A DNA stretch of 64,000 nucleotides from Puccinellia tenuiflora (lineage: Eukaryota; Streptophyta; Magnoliopsida; Poales; Poaceae): contig QRDG01000527.1 in NCBI GenBank assembly GCA_012064385.1, positions 714,669-778,668 on the forward strand, written 5' to 3'. Position numbers and translations under genes: made by a program. The notes beneath the pieces were generated by a model. That model worked only from the letters and a program-made list of their open reading frames with translations, had not been told where the DNA came from and searched no databases. This document shows, piece after piece, positions 12,301 to 22,446 of this stretch (position 1 is the first letter of the stretch; each line of letters begins with the position of its first letter).

Positions 12301-12961
12301 GTATACGCGTTGCTCAGGCGGAGGAGCGCTTGGTGATGCTGCCGTTATGACGGCCGTTCCCGCAGCTGGTCCCACGGGTGCTGTCATGTACACCTGCATG
12401 GGGAGGATGCGCGGAACTTCTTCCAGGTCCGAGTCGCCTCCAAAGACGGAGTCGAAGGTTGCTTGGGTTCCGCCGATGAAGTGAGCAGAACTCGACAGCG
12501 GAGTCGATGAAGCGTAGGGCACGACTGTCAGCTCAGTCGTGCGTGCAAGATTGGCGGTTGGCGATGAGGATCGCGATGTCGCAGTCGAAAACGACGGGAT
12601 CTCGTCGAGCGAATCGCCCGAGAACTCGTCGTCGGAGGACATGGCGGACACCGACGCAACTGTCGATGGGGCGGATTCCACTGCAGCGGTCGATGAGGTA
12701 GCGGGTGCTGTTGCCGCGATGTGCGGTGTGTCCGTGAGACTGAGAGTGCCCCACTTGTTGACGAAGAAGCGTAGTTCGCCGAAGCTTACATCCACGCCTG
12801 CGTGCAGATCCACGAAGGCCGGAAGCGTGACCGGCGAGTGCGGGCTGAATCCCAGAGAGCCGAAGAAGATCGGCGATTGCAGATCCGGCGAGTCGCTGGT
12901 TGTCGATGATGAAGCCGCCGAATCCGTAGATCCAACACTAGTCTTTCCCACAGACGGTGCC
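6318..12961 (-). pseudogene. Gag-Pol polyprotein of the Tat-type Gypsy element, nonsense-mutated
   Basis: From 12961 down to about 6650 the coding stays in one frame, so Gag and Pol were a single polyprotein. Order: Gag with an acidic low-complexity N-part and a retrotrans_gag core (about 11350-10800); protease with DGGSDIN (about 10070-10100); RT with YVDD (about 8930-8950); classical RNase H (about 8600-8250); archaeal-like RNase H with YFDGS and NNEVEYEAL (about 8110-7890); integrase with an HHCC finger ending CIGC (about 7360-7230) and a DDE core (GLDMVGP, ITDNGTNF, QVEKAN; about 7170-6870). Breaks: TGA 11713-11715, TGA 11560-11562, TAG 9526-9528, TAG 8707-8709, TAG 7912-7914, TAG 7888-7890, and a frameshift near 6640-6660 before the integrase C-terminus, which ends at 6318. 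The initiating ATG is uncertain; 12642 is the first ATG inside the internal region in frame. Confidence 0.92.
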
Positions 12962-12964
12962 AAT
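12945..12964 (-). other. Primer-binding-like site next to the 5' LTR
   Basis: On the minus strand, directly after the LTR end (CACGTCA), the sequence reads TTGGCACCGTCTGTGGG. It is close to the TGGCGCCGTCTGTGGG start common in grass Gypsy elements. The tRNA cannot be assigned with certainty from sequence alone. Confidence 0.6.
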
Positions 12965-13413
12965 TGACGTGGGGTTATCACACCAAATCCCTCGGAGTTT
13001 ATCCTTGGGTTTAGAGAAGAGGAGAAGATTGTGGTGTTGGTGAATCCGTCGGCTGACAAGCACAATTTACCCAGGTTCAGGTCCCCTGAAGGTAAAAACC
13101 CTACGTCCTGCTTGTCTGGTATTGATTGATGGAGCTTACAAAGGAGCTACAATGGCGAGATCGGTAGATGCGATCTCGCTAGGGTTTTGGTGGTAGGTCT
13201 CAGCGTGTCCATAGCCGGTAGCCCTCCCAGCCCTTAAATAGTAGGGCTGGGTCTCGGGAAACCTCTACCGACTAGGGTTACGATTCGTAACCGACCTTGT
13301 CTTTGTCCCATCTTGGGCTTGTTTCCTTCGGTATGGGCCTTCTCTTTGGCCTCGATGACGATTGAACACCAGATATCCAATCCGTGGGGCATCCGAAGGG
13401 TACACCCATGTCA
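12965..13413 (-). repeat. 5' LTR of the Tat-type Gypsy element (right LTR on the plus strand)
   Basis: 449 bp, begins TGACGTGGGG and ends CCATGTCA on the plus strand. It is paired with 104-565. The flanking GTTTA at 13414-13418 matches the GTTTA before 104. Confidence 0.93.
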
Positions 13414-14183
13414 GTTTAGATGATTACGAAAACATGATTGTGAACGAATATTTCGTACGAAATCGAGAACAAGAGGAGTACCTTGAAGATCAAGCACCCA
13501 CTTTGACCATACTTCACCCATAATTTAAAACATAAATTTTTACAAACATAATTCTCATAAACGCTATTTTTGAAAACATCCCTTCTCGGCACATGGCTCA
13601 TGGTTTTTCAAAACATTTATTTGATCGAGGGATATTATCCCTTTGAAGTACGCCGGAGAGCATGGATCTGGTTTCCCAAGTGGTATTTTTATTTTCATAG
13701 ACACATTTATGTATATTAATTAGACCATGTTTGGAAATATGGGTGAAGCATGGTCAATCTATGCATGACAACTAGTATACATAATTAGACTAGAAGTACA
13801 AACATGATCGGTTGCTTATATCAACTAAAATTAACAAGGACTATGCTAATGAAGTATCATCATCATCTGCCATATCATAGAATTTTTTATCAGTACTAAG
13901 CATCAAATTAATTTCTAAATAAGTAACACACAACTTGTAAATTTCTTTCAAAAATTCATGTTTGAAATTATGCGTGAAGCATGGTAAAAGTGGGTGCTTG
14001 TTTAGATCTTCAAGGTACTCCTCTTATTCTAGATTTTGTACAAAATATTCGTTCACAACCATGTTTTCCGAAATTGTCTAAACATTAAAATGTAAGCCAA
14101 CATAAGCAAATCATTCACTAAATATTTACTACTTATCTAATCATCATGAGAGCGATGACATTGGAAAGATAATTTAATTTGTG

Positions 14184-15512
14184 ATCCATAGAAAAAAGAA
14201 TCATGTTATTCGGATTTGTAGTTCAAAAGTTATAGGGTTCATAGGGCAGCGTCCCAAGCAAGGGCGCTACACTCTTGAGGGTAGCTCCCCAGCCCAAGGC
14301 GCTACCCTATTTGATTTAGGTTTTTCATGATGAATGTTACCCACGTTGGCAGGAGGATAGCGCCCAGATCAGGGTGCTACCATGTGGAGGGTAGCGTCCG
14401 ACTGTAGTTTTTCGAAATAGTTTTTTTTTGCTGAATTTTCGGAATAGTTTTTTTGCTGAAATTTCGTCATAGAGTTAGTTTTGTCGTTTTCCAATTTGTT
14501 TGGTGCTCGTAGCCCGTCCAGTATTCCGTTTTCCCGCCTTTGTGCAAAACTTGTCGTGGCTTGGGGTAAACCTGGCCATTTCTTGAGTCGGACTGGGCTT
14601 CGGGTCAGACCGAAAAAAGTTCGATGCTGAAAATTTAGGCCCAAGTCTGGCCCGAACTTCGGGACATATAAATCGTGTCTGAGCCTAGCCCGACAAAGCC
14701 CGACTACACCTGGTTTTGGTTAATGATCATGTTTTTGGTAAGCCCAAGTCCGGCACAACCTGATTTTCGGGCCGCATAAATCAAGCCCTTTCCCGCCCGT
14801 GAGTTTTGGGCCAGGTCGGGTCGAGACATCCGGGCCGGGCTGCCCATGGCGAGGTATAGCCTGGGGTCTCTCTTGGGCAAGGTGAGGCCTTCTTGTTGTA
14901 GGTGTATCTAGAGCTGTGTGGTGTGGTGTTCGTTGCGACGCTTGTGTCGTACTCGATGTTGCACCGGTCATCGGCCTATTCTTCTATGTGTTTGATAGAT
15001 ATGTCTCCACGACATATCTTTGAAAAAACCTTGTCATGGCCTATCATTTCGCGATGGGTCCGTTCAATGGAGAAAAATGGTATATTGTGCTTTCAAATTC
15101 AAATAAATATTACTATATTTAACTATTAATGACTACATACCATATAAATATTAAATAAAATTATATTTCATTACGTATCTAATGACATTGATTTAGTATT
15201 GAAGACGCCCATAATTTTATGCACAATTTGTTCAAACCTTACATTGTTTGATATTGAAGAAAATACTATATCTCTTCCTTTTAGAAAGGGACTGAGTATA
15301 CTATGTTACTATTTTGTTTTATTAAAAATTTAAAAGGTAAATGTTCTCTCCTCGAATATGGTTAAAGGGTAGGCGATGAATATGGGATCTGCAAGGCACA
15401 TGTATGTCCCTGACTGATGCTCAATGATGGGGTGGATGGGTCTGTTTGTAGGTGTTGGATGACTACGCCGGCTCACAAAACTTGAATGTAACAGTGTTTT
15501 CTTTTTGTAAGT
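14184..15512. other. Intergenic DNA, no gene recognised
   Basis: Short repeated motifs GGGCGCTAC / GGTAGCGCC occur around 14250-14400. A G/C-rich patch with repeated GCCCGAC / CGGGCC words lies at 14560-14850, reminiscent of decayed small DNA transposons. Open frames here are short, overlapping and without recognisable domains. Confidence 0.6.
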
Positions 15513-15773
15513 GGGAGCATGAAACTAGGGCTCAATCGAGTGAGAAATAAGCTAATTCTCACTCGGATGATGTCATCCAGTTGCATGTGCAACTCATGTG
15601 TAATCCATGTGTAACTGAGAAATCTCAGTTGCAACTATATGTAATCCTTGTGCAACTGAATTTTTTTTAGTTGCATAAATGACATACCGCACGAATCATG
15701 ATGTAAATCTGACAGGATTAAAGTTGAGTGAGCTCTAACTTAGTTCTCACTCGAGTGAGAAATAGCAAAACCG
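15513..15773. mobile_element. Mutator-type MITE, copy A
   Basis: About 261 bp. The ends share the inverted core CTCACTCGAGTGAGAA with one change in the left arm. Internal blocks such as GATGTCATCCAGTTGCATG and TGACATACCGCACGAATCA are shared with the copy at 51529-51786. No clean 9-bp target duplication is seen here (only GTAAGT on both sides), so the exact ends are approximate. Confidence 0.8.
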
Positions 15774-15804
15774 TAAGTATAAAGGGTCTTGAGAACTTAA
15801 GTTG

Positions 15805-18800
15805 TGTAACATCCCTAGCTTGGTAATGAAAAAATACGAAGAATTTTTCCACTTTTTGCATTCATGTTTGCATCACGGCATATCTTTAAATTGCTTGTGT
15901 TAACAAACGACATTGGAAAACATGGTTAAAAGGAAATCCCAACCTTCCCCAAACTCTAAACTTGTAATGCAAGCTTGGTACAACCCTTCTCATAACAGGT
16001 GGCCTTGTGGTTCAACAAGTTCACTCTTTTGCAACGGAACCAAATGTTTGGCCTCCAATTTGTTTTCAACTTCAAACTCCAATTGTGGTTCCTAGCCTTG
16101 GTTATTGGTAAGCCACGTCATGATGCTCAAAGGCCAAGTACATGTATGTTGAGCTAGTTTAACTTGTGGAAAAGCTCCCAGAATTTTTGCATATTTTCTG
16201 GAATTGTTTTGGAGCCCTTTCAAATTCTGGCTTTTCTGCCAAAACTGTGGTCATCCGGAATGACCCGGAATTTTCCGGATCAATTCCGGGCCAGTCGGAA
16301 TTTTCCGGACCCATCCGGAAAATTCCGGATGAAGCACAGTGACGATGGACACTGGCGCCATGCCGCCGATGCCACCTGCTCCCCTGCCCATGCCGCTCGA
16401 CGCCGTGGCCCCCTGAGAGGTCAAAGACCACACCGAGGGCGCCCACTTGCTCCCCTCTCTTTTCCTCCCCCGAAATCCCGGATCGGAGCACCGCTCCTTT
16501 CTCTCCCCGAGCTCCTCCGTTCGCCGCCGTTGTCGAGTTAGGCGCCGTCGTCACGGGCCGCCCCGCACGAATCGAAGACCGCGGAGAGGTCCACCGCGTT
16601 CTCCTCTCCCTGCCCACCTGAGGAATCGAGCCGGGAAGCCTCGGTCCCGACGTTTTCGTCCTCGACACCCTCCGCCGCCGGCCGAGCCTCGCCGGCTCGT
16701 TTCGGTCACCACCGGCCTTCCCTCGCCTAATCGGTCACCCACGCGTAATAAGGGTGAGCTCCATATCCTTTAGGCACTCTTCCGCGTCCCTCTCCCCCTC
16801 TCGCGTGCTCGTCCCGAGCAAGTTTCCCGCCGTCGCCGTCACAGTTTGCCCAGTTTCGAGCCCTCCGGAATCACCCGGAAATTTCCGGATCGATTCCGGG
16901 TCGCCCGGATTTTTCCGGACGTTTCCGGGAAAATTCCGAAACCCTAACCGAAAGATTTTGAGGTCACCTCGGATTTGGCTCGGAATGAGCCCGGATTATT
17001 CCGGACCATCCGGAATATTCCGGACCAATCCGGATGAATTCCGAACCAAGCTGAAAACTTGTGAACTTTGTATTTTCGCTCCCTTTTGTTAAATCTTGCA
17101 ATTGTTATACCAAGTTGATCAGTTTTTCAAATGCTTTCTAATTATGCTGTTATCACCTCATGACAACAATTTGGACTTTGATATTAATCTTTACTTGGTT
17201 ATAAGGAATAAATCCAAATAAGTAATTAATATGCTTTATTCATCGGTACTCCGAAAATTACAAATAATTTACCGAAGTGTTTGGAATGTTAAACCCAAAC
17301 CTCTTTAATCATGTCATGTTCATGCATATTTGAGCAATTTCTAAAATAATGTAATCTTTATGAACATTTGGACATTAAGCTAAATATGAGGTGTTTTCCA
17401 AATAATTTCCTTAATTATTTGGCTCCCCATTTAATTGTGCCCTTAAGTTATATAATGGAATCCTTGCATAAATTTTTTGACATGTCATCATGTGATTGAG
17501 CATTGCATCTTGAGTTGTGTGATTTATGTGTTCTTTGCTTTTCTTTTGGGCATCGATAGATTCCGGAGTCGAGGTTACCGATAACTACCCCGACGATCAA
17601 TACTACGCGCCCGGGCAGCAAGGCAAGAGATAACCTAACCTTCTTGGCATCTAGCATCCTATGCTTTTATCAAATTATTTTATCCACCATAATATTGCAT
17701 GCGGTTCAAATGTCTTTTGGGTAAATAATAGGGAATCCTATGAATGCATGTTTTCCCGAGCCAATCACATGTACCCCTACCTATGAACCCTAGTGTTGAT
17801 GTGTTGGCCGGATACAATTATAATTGTTGGTTATATGCTTAGCCATGCTTAGAAATGCTTAGTTAAAATGCTAGTAATGTCCGTTATTGAATTCCATATT
17901 TATTGATGATGATGGAATGATTCGGGCATGGTGGATGAATGTAATGCTTAATTAAATTGCTAAAGCCTTGGATGAGTTGCCCTCGGGGAGGGTAGTTTGC
18001 CTCATTCTTGCCGCCTAGGCTGAGAGTGCTTTTAGCTAGAACCAAGAAAACGAGCGTGCTTCCGGAGGTGGGGGCATATGGAACCCCCTTTGACCGAATA
18101 AGTTGTGAGGGGCTTGTCAAGGGTCCTCTAGTTCGAGTTTTCCATTTGCGCGTGAGTTGTGTGGGTGGAAAAAGGAACGAGGATGGTGGTGTTTAGGAAT
18201 GTGGCCGCGGGGCAGGGCGCTGGGAGCGCTTAACCTGTCCTTCCGCACACTGATGGTCCTTGAGTAAGCCTCATGCAATGTAAAGGTCTAACCGCGCCCG
18301 TTCGCCGGCCTTCCTCGGAAGAGGGCCAACTAGGTGAGCCGGACGGTACCGATGGGTAAATTAGTACACCCCTGCAGGGTTTAATCTTTTCGAAAAGCCG
18401 TGTCCACGGTTATGGACAAATTCTTGGGAAAGGCGGATTAGCTCATAGATAATGTTAACCTAATTGATATGGCAGCTAAAGGTTGCATAATCACGGGTGT
18501 TAAAGGTTCATTTCCTCGAGGGTGAGTCGAGGGAGTGCCTTTGTGTGAGATGAGTGGTGATGGTTGCAAGTAGGTTCGTTGAGAACCAATGATGACACAT
18601 GTTTACTCTCTTACCCCGATTATAAAAATATTCTGAGTAGACGAATGTCTTGTGTCATTTATGTTTCGGTTTATGAAAAATGAGCTTTATGCAAAAGAAC
18701 TACATATAAAGCTTTAGAGCCTCCGTCAGTCATTGGGCCTATATCGCCCTACTAAACTTGCGAGTACATCGTACTCAGTCTCTCTTTGCTGCCTCTATGA

Positions 18801-19186
18801 TTTTGTATTTCAGAGGAGGACGACACCGAGCAACTAGGTGGGTTCTTCGTTGACGTCGACTACTAGTCTGGGGCTCCCAGGTGGCAGCTTGGGGCCGTGG
18901 AACAAGCTGGCTGGGAAGATGTTATTGTAGGCCTCTTAGGCCATATTTCGCTTCTTGTTGTTAGACAACACTACCCGCTTCCGCTTGTTGAATTGTTGGA
19001 TCCGCGATCCTTTTGCTTGTAATATTTGTATTCTCCTCGTTATATGAGTTGCTATATAAATGTTTTGTGTCGTAGAGTCATGCTTTGTGCCAGTTCTGTT
19101 CCACCAGTCTCGATCTTTGTTTTATACCTTGATGGTTGTGTTGCTTACATAGCCTCTCTGTATAATTCCGGGGTCGGGGCGCTACA
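15805..19186 (+). mobile_element. Complete solo LTR (3,382 bp) of a long-LTR Gypsy-like family
   Basis: It begins TGTAACATCCC and ends GGGGCGCTACA (TG...CA). It is flanked by a perfect 5-bp duplication AGTTG (15800-15804 and 19187-19191), and no internal region or second LTR is adjacent. This is the signature of unequal recombination between the two LTRs. The long LTR and TGTAACA start resemble Tekay/Del-type Gypsy families, which is inference. An inverted, truncated copy lies at 22447-25836. Open frames inside it are not conserved as proteins. Confidence 0.88.
16250..17050. repeat. TTCCGG/CCGGAA-rich palindromic blocks inside the solo LTR
   Basis: Two clusters (about 16250-16335 and 16860-17045) are dense in CCGGAATTTTCCGG-like palindromes. 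A GC-rich segment of about 500 bp separates them and is partly shared with the inverted copy. In that copy the corresponding motif block is instead built from GGCCGG. Confidence 0.75.
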
Positions 19187-20326
19187 AGTTGTCTCTTCTT
19201 ATTTTGCTGGATTGTCTCTTCTTATTTTGCTGGAGTTCTTTAAGTTGTTTTTTCTTATTCTGCTGGAATTCTTTATATTTTTTTGTAGTCGTCTCTCTAT
19301 CCTCCTTAAATCTTAATACACAATATGCCACAAAAAAGAATGAAAGAGACCCATGTGCAAATTAATCAATTGATTGTTTTTTGGTTGCATTGTGAGAATC
19401 ACCACCGCCTTAAATTATATCTCTCAATAGTGATTATTGCATAGTCCACAACTTTGCCTCCTCTACATTAAGCATTTTATTTCCATATATATATATAAAT
19501 ACTTCCTACATCCGGGTGTAGCTATCCCCTCTCTATCCACCGTTTTTTTTAATTAAAATAGCTCAACCGAGTAACGGGTCCAGAAAATAACAAATCCTGA
19601 TTCACAAACCCGACCCGCCTGCATGGGTATAAAATAGATTTGTTGGCCTACGAGATTTTCTAGGGCGTTCACATTCTTGTTCCTTCTTTTCGGTGAGATG
19701 AAGAAGCCCGCCGTCCATGGTAATCCGCCTCAATTTTCTTGCTTGCCAGCTTCGTATCATCAACCTGTTAGTTAGATCAATAAATCCATGGAGGTATTTG
19801 TTTCATTGATCCATTTTTATCTGTATCTTTGATCTCACAGCCGTTTGAACCTTCACCGGCAAGCTACTGATCAATTCTTCATATTACGATTTGCCGCCGC
19901 CGACTTTCCCGATGCCCTTGCTCGACGGTGAAGGTAAGTACGTACATCTAATCAGATCGCTTAGAAGATTTGGATGTGCTTTACACTCACGCTGCATGCA
20001 GATCCAGATGGTAGACTGGATCATGAATTAACAGTTAATTACGGCATGCGGTCCATCTACTCCCACAACGTCGGCAGCCCAGCGGCAGGTTCTGCGGTTG
20101 CCAAATACTGCTAACATCTCGAAGTACGGCTACGCATTGCCAACGGGTGACTTCGCCAGCGTGGCAACGACGCCGACGGCGACGAACAACTGCATATGGC
20201 CGAGATGTGACTGTTCCAGCACGGTGACGACGACGACGTACGGCGACACAACGGTGGGTGTAACTGCTCGATCCAGCACGCCGACCGTGGCGACGACGTA
20301 CGGTGCAAAGGGAAGACGGGTGTAGC
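19187..20326. other. Intergenic DNA with a short tandem repeat
   Basis: Immediately right of the solo LTR, about three imperfect copies of a 23-40 bp unit with TCTTCTTATTTTGCTGGA occur at 19191-19275. A short GC-rich stretch at 20040-20320 has repeated GACGACGTACGG words. The 75-residue frame there has no recognisable domain and is not called. Confidence 0.5.
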
Positions 20327-20846
20327 TGTTGTCCCTAATGCGAATCGCAAGAGTGAGAGATAGCGAGAGAGGAGAGCACCGGGAGAGAGTGAAGGGGAGG
20401 TGTGTTTGTGTGGACTATAATGTTTGTCTTAATTTTCTCTTCTCTATTCCTCCCTTTAAATAGCCGGCTGGGGCAAGTCGCTTACAAGAGTCAACTATCC
20501 CGTCACATCCGACTTGACTTGGTGGGTCCTACACTACGTCATGACATACCGCCACTGTTGACGACGTCGTGACACGAGTTCACTGTGGATGACGCCACAG
20601 ACTCGTCCACATTGTAGATGACGTCTAGCACGTCCTATCTACATACTCTGTACCATCTATACAGTGCACCTGGCGGACCCGATGCCAACTCGAGTCCCGG
20701 TTACTACTACTGTCGAGTCAAAACAGGCTCTGACTCGACGACTCGACCCGGGACACTCCCCGAGTCGGCACACTTACCCGGGTACCTCGGACCCGACAAA
20801 CCGTCGACTCCTCCGAGTCTTCACAGAACACAAGACTATTCCAACA
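20327..20846 (-). repeat. 3' LTR of a Copia retrotransposon
   Basis: 520 bp bounded by TGTTG...CAACA. A minus-strand polypurine stretch AGGGAGTGAT (20847-20856) lies exactly at its border with the RNase H coding region. A TATA-like GGCTATTTAAA is present on the minus strand near 20455-20466. The 5' LTR is missing because the element is truncated. Confidence 0.75.
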
Positions 20847-20847
20847 A

Positions 20848-22446
20848 TCACTCCCTAGGCTTGAGTTCTGGCGACACCTCCACCATGCCGATACTTGAGC
20901 ACAGCCCCGCCAGGCGGACTCGTCCAAGTGGCTTGGCCAGCATATCTGCGAGTTGGTGTTCAGTGGGCACGAACTCCAACTCGATCTTTTTCGCCTCCAC
21001 GCACTCTCGAATGAAGTGGTACTTCAGCTCAATGTGTTTTGAGCGCTCGTGGAAGACGGGATTATTGGCGAGCGCGATTGCCGACTTGTTGTCGACCTTG
21101 AGCACCACCTGCTCAGCTTCGCCGCTACTGAACTTGGCCAGCAGTCGAGAGAGCCAGATCCCTTGGCAAGCAGCCGTGGCAGTAGCCACGTACTCCGACT
21201 CGCAGCTCGAGAGAGCCATGATCTTCTGCTTCTGGGACTGCCAGGTTACTGGGCTGCTCCCCAGAAAGAACAACGTGCCAAACGTACTCTTGCGCGAGTC
21301 AACGTCCCCACCCAAGTCATTGTCGTTGGGCGTGGTGCACCTGCACCACTTCTATACCTACACCCGAGTCGAGGCGACCCGGCGATGTAGCGTAGGATGT
21401 GCTTCACAGCCGCCAGGTGCTCCTGAGTCGGCATCTCCATGAAGCGAGACACGAACCCGACTACGAAGGTCAGATCCGGTCGAGTATGCACCAAGTACCA
21501 GAGGCTCCCGACGATGCTCCGGTACATGGTCGCATCCGTCGGTGGAGCCGTGCTGTTCTTGGACAGCTTGAAGCGCGGCTCCATGGGCACCTGGCAGGGG
21601 TTCGGCCCGGCCATCCCTGCCTTCTCCAGCAGCTTCTAGGCATAGGCCGCCTGCGAGATGTCGATCCCGCTTGGCCCTTGTCGGACCTCAATGTCGAGGT
21701 AGTAGCTCAGCAGCCTGAGGTCGGACATCTAGAACAGGCTCTACATCTCCAGCTTGAACTTGTCGATGTCGCTGCAGTTGGAGCCCGTGATCACCAAGTC
21801 GTCGACGTAGACTCCGACAAGGAGTCGAGTCGGCGTCGCGCCCCGCGCGTACATGCCATGCTCCGACTCGCACCTGGTGAAATCGAGCTTGACGAGGCAT
21901 GCGTCGAGCTTGGTGTTCCATGCCCTTGGCGCCTTCTTGAGGCCGTAGAGCGCCTTGTCGAGTCGGAGCACCAGATGCTCCTTCCCCTTTGCAGCGAAGC
22001 CGGCTGGCTGCTGCATGTATACCTCTTCCTCCAACTCGCCATTGAGGAAGGCTGACTTGACGTCCATGTGATGAACGTCCCAACCCGAGTCTACGGCCAC
22101 CGCCAGCAGGAGTCGGATTGACTCGAGTCCGGCCACGGGAGCGAAGACCTCATCGTAGTCAACCCCGTGCCTCTGCACATAGCCCTTCGCCACTAGGCGA
22201 GCTTTGTGCTTAAGGACCTCGCCATGCGCGTCCTTCTTCACCTTGTAGACCCACTTCAGGCCAATCGCGCGGTGACCTGGTGGTAAGGTGGTGAGCCGCC
22301 AAGTCGAGTTGGACTCGATGGCCTCGAGCTCCTCCTGCATCGCACGCCTCCAGCTGGCGTCCGACTTGGCCTCATCGAACGAGCCAAGCTCTTCGGAGGC
22401 AAGAAAGTGGAGCTCCTTGTCCGGCTCCTGAGCCGGACCTGTGTCG
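20848..22446 (-). pseudogene. Truncated Copia polyprotein: reverse transcriptase and RNase H
   Basis: Reading down from 22446: the start of the Copia-type RT domain (WRRAMQEELEAIESNSTW), KWVYKVK, the SAFLNGELEEEVYM block, and the YVDD motif (YVDDLVITG). The interrupted second half of RT follows, with SIVGSLWYL and RPDLTFVV. RNase H comes last (SRKSTFGTLFFLG, LSSCESEYVA, NPVFHERSKHIE), ending at the polypurine tract. Three in-frame TAGs lie between about 21635 and 21745, and a frameshift near 21300-21330 separates RT from RNase H. Gag, protease, integrase and the 5' LTR are absent. The 5' end stops abruptly at the junction with the inverted solo-LTR copy at about 22447. Confidence 0.9.

Larger units (their letters stand above)
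104..13413 (-). mobile_element. Tat-lineage Ty3/Gypsy LTR retrotransposon, full length, degenerate
   Basis: The element has LTRs at both ends (104-565 and 12965-13413), a perfect 5-bp target duplication GTTTA (99-103 and 13414-13418), a primer-binding-like site, a polypurine tract, and gag-protease-RT-RNaseH-integrase on the minus strand. A second RNase H of the archaeal-like type and extra genes on the opposite strand between pol and the 3' LTR are hallmarks of the Tat lineage (RIRE2, Grande, Retand relatives). The LTRs differ at about 17 substitutions over about 448 aligned bases (3.8%), plus a 14-bp and a 1-bp indel. That implies an insertion roughly 1.5 million years ago at the commonly used grass rate of 1.3e-8. 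The coding region is broken by several nonsense codons and one frameshift, so this copy is not autonomous. Confidence 0.93.
1..14183. mobile_element. Fold-back (long inverted repeat) element, split by a Gypsy insertion
   Basis: The first 103 bases and 13419 to about 13560 form one arm. The reverse complement of about 13950-14183 forms the other. Both outer ends read GATCACAAATTAAATTAT, and similarity continues through the insertion site to shared blocks such as GAGGAGTACCTTGAAGATC. Without the Gypsy insert the element is about 873 bp, with arms of roughly 230-250 bp that are about 80% alike by eye, and a spacer of about 390 bp. No coding capacity is seen. The left end lies at or beyond the window edge, so the terminus and target duplication cannot be checked. 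Superfamily unknown. Confidence 0.8.
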
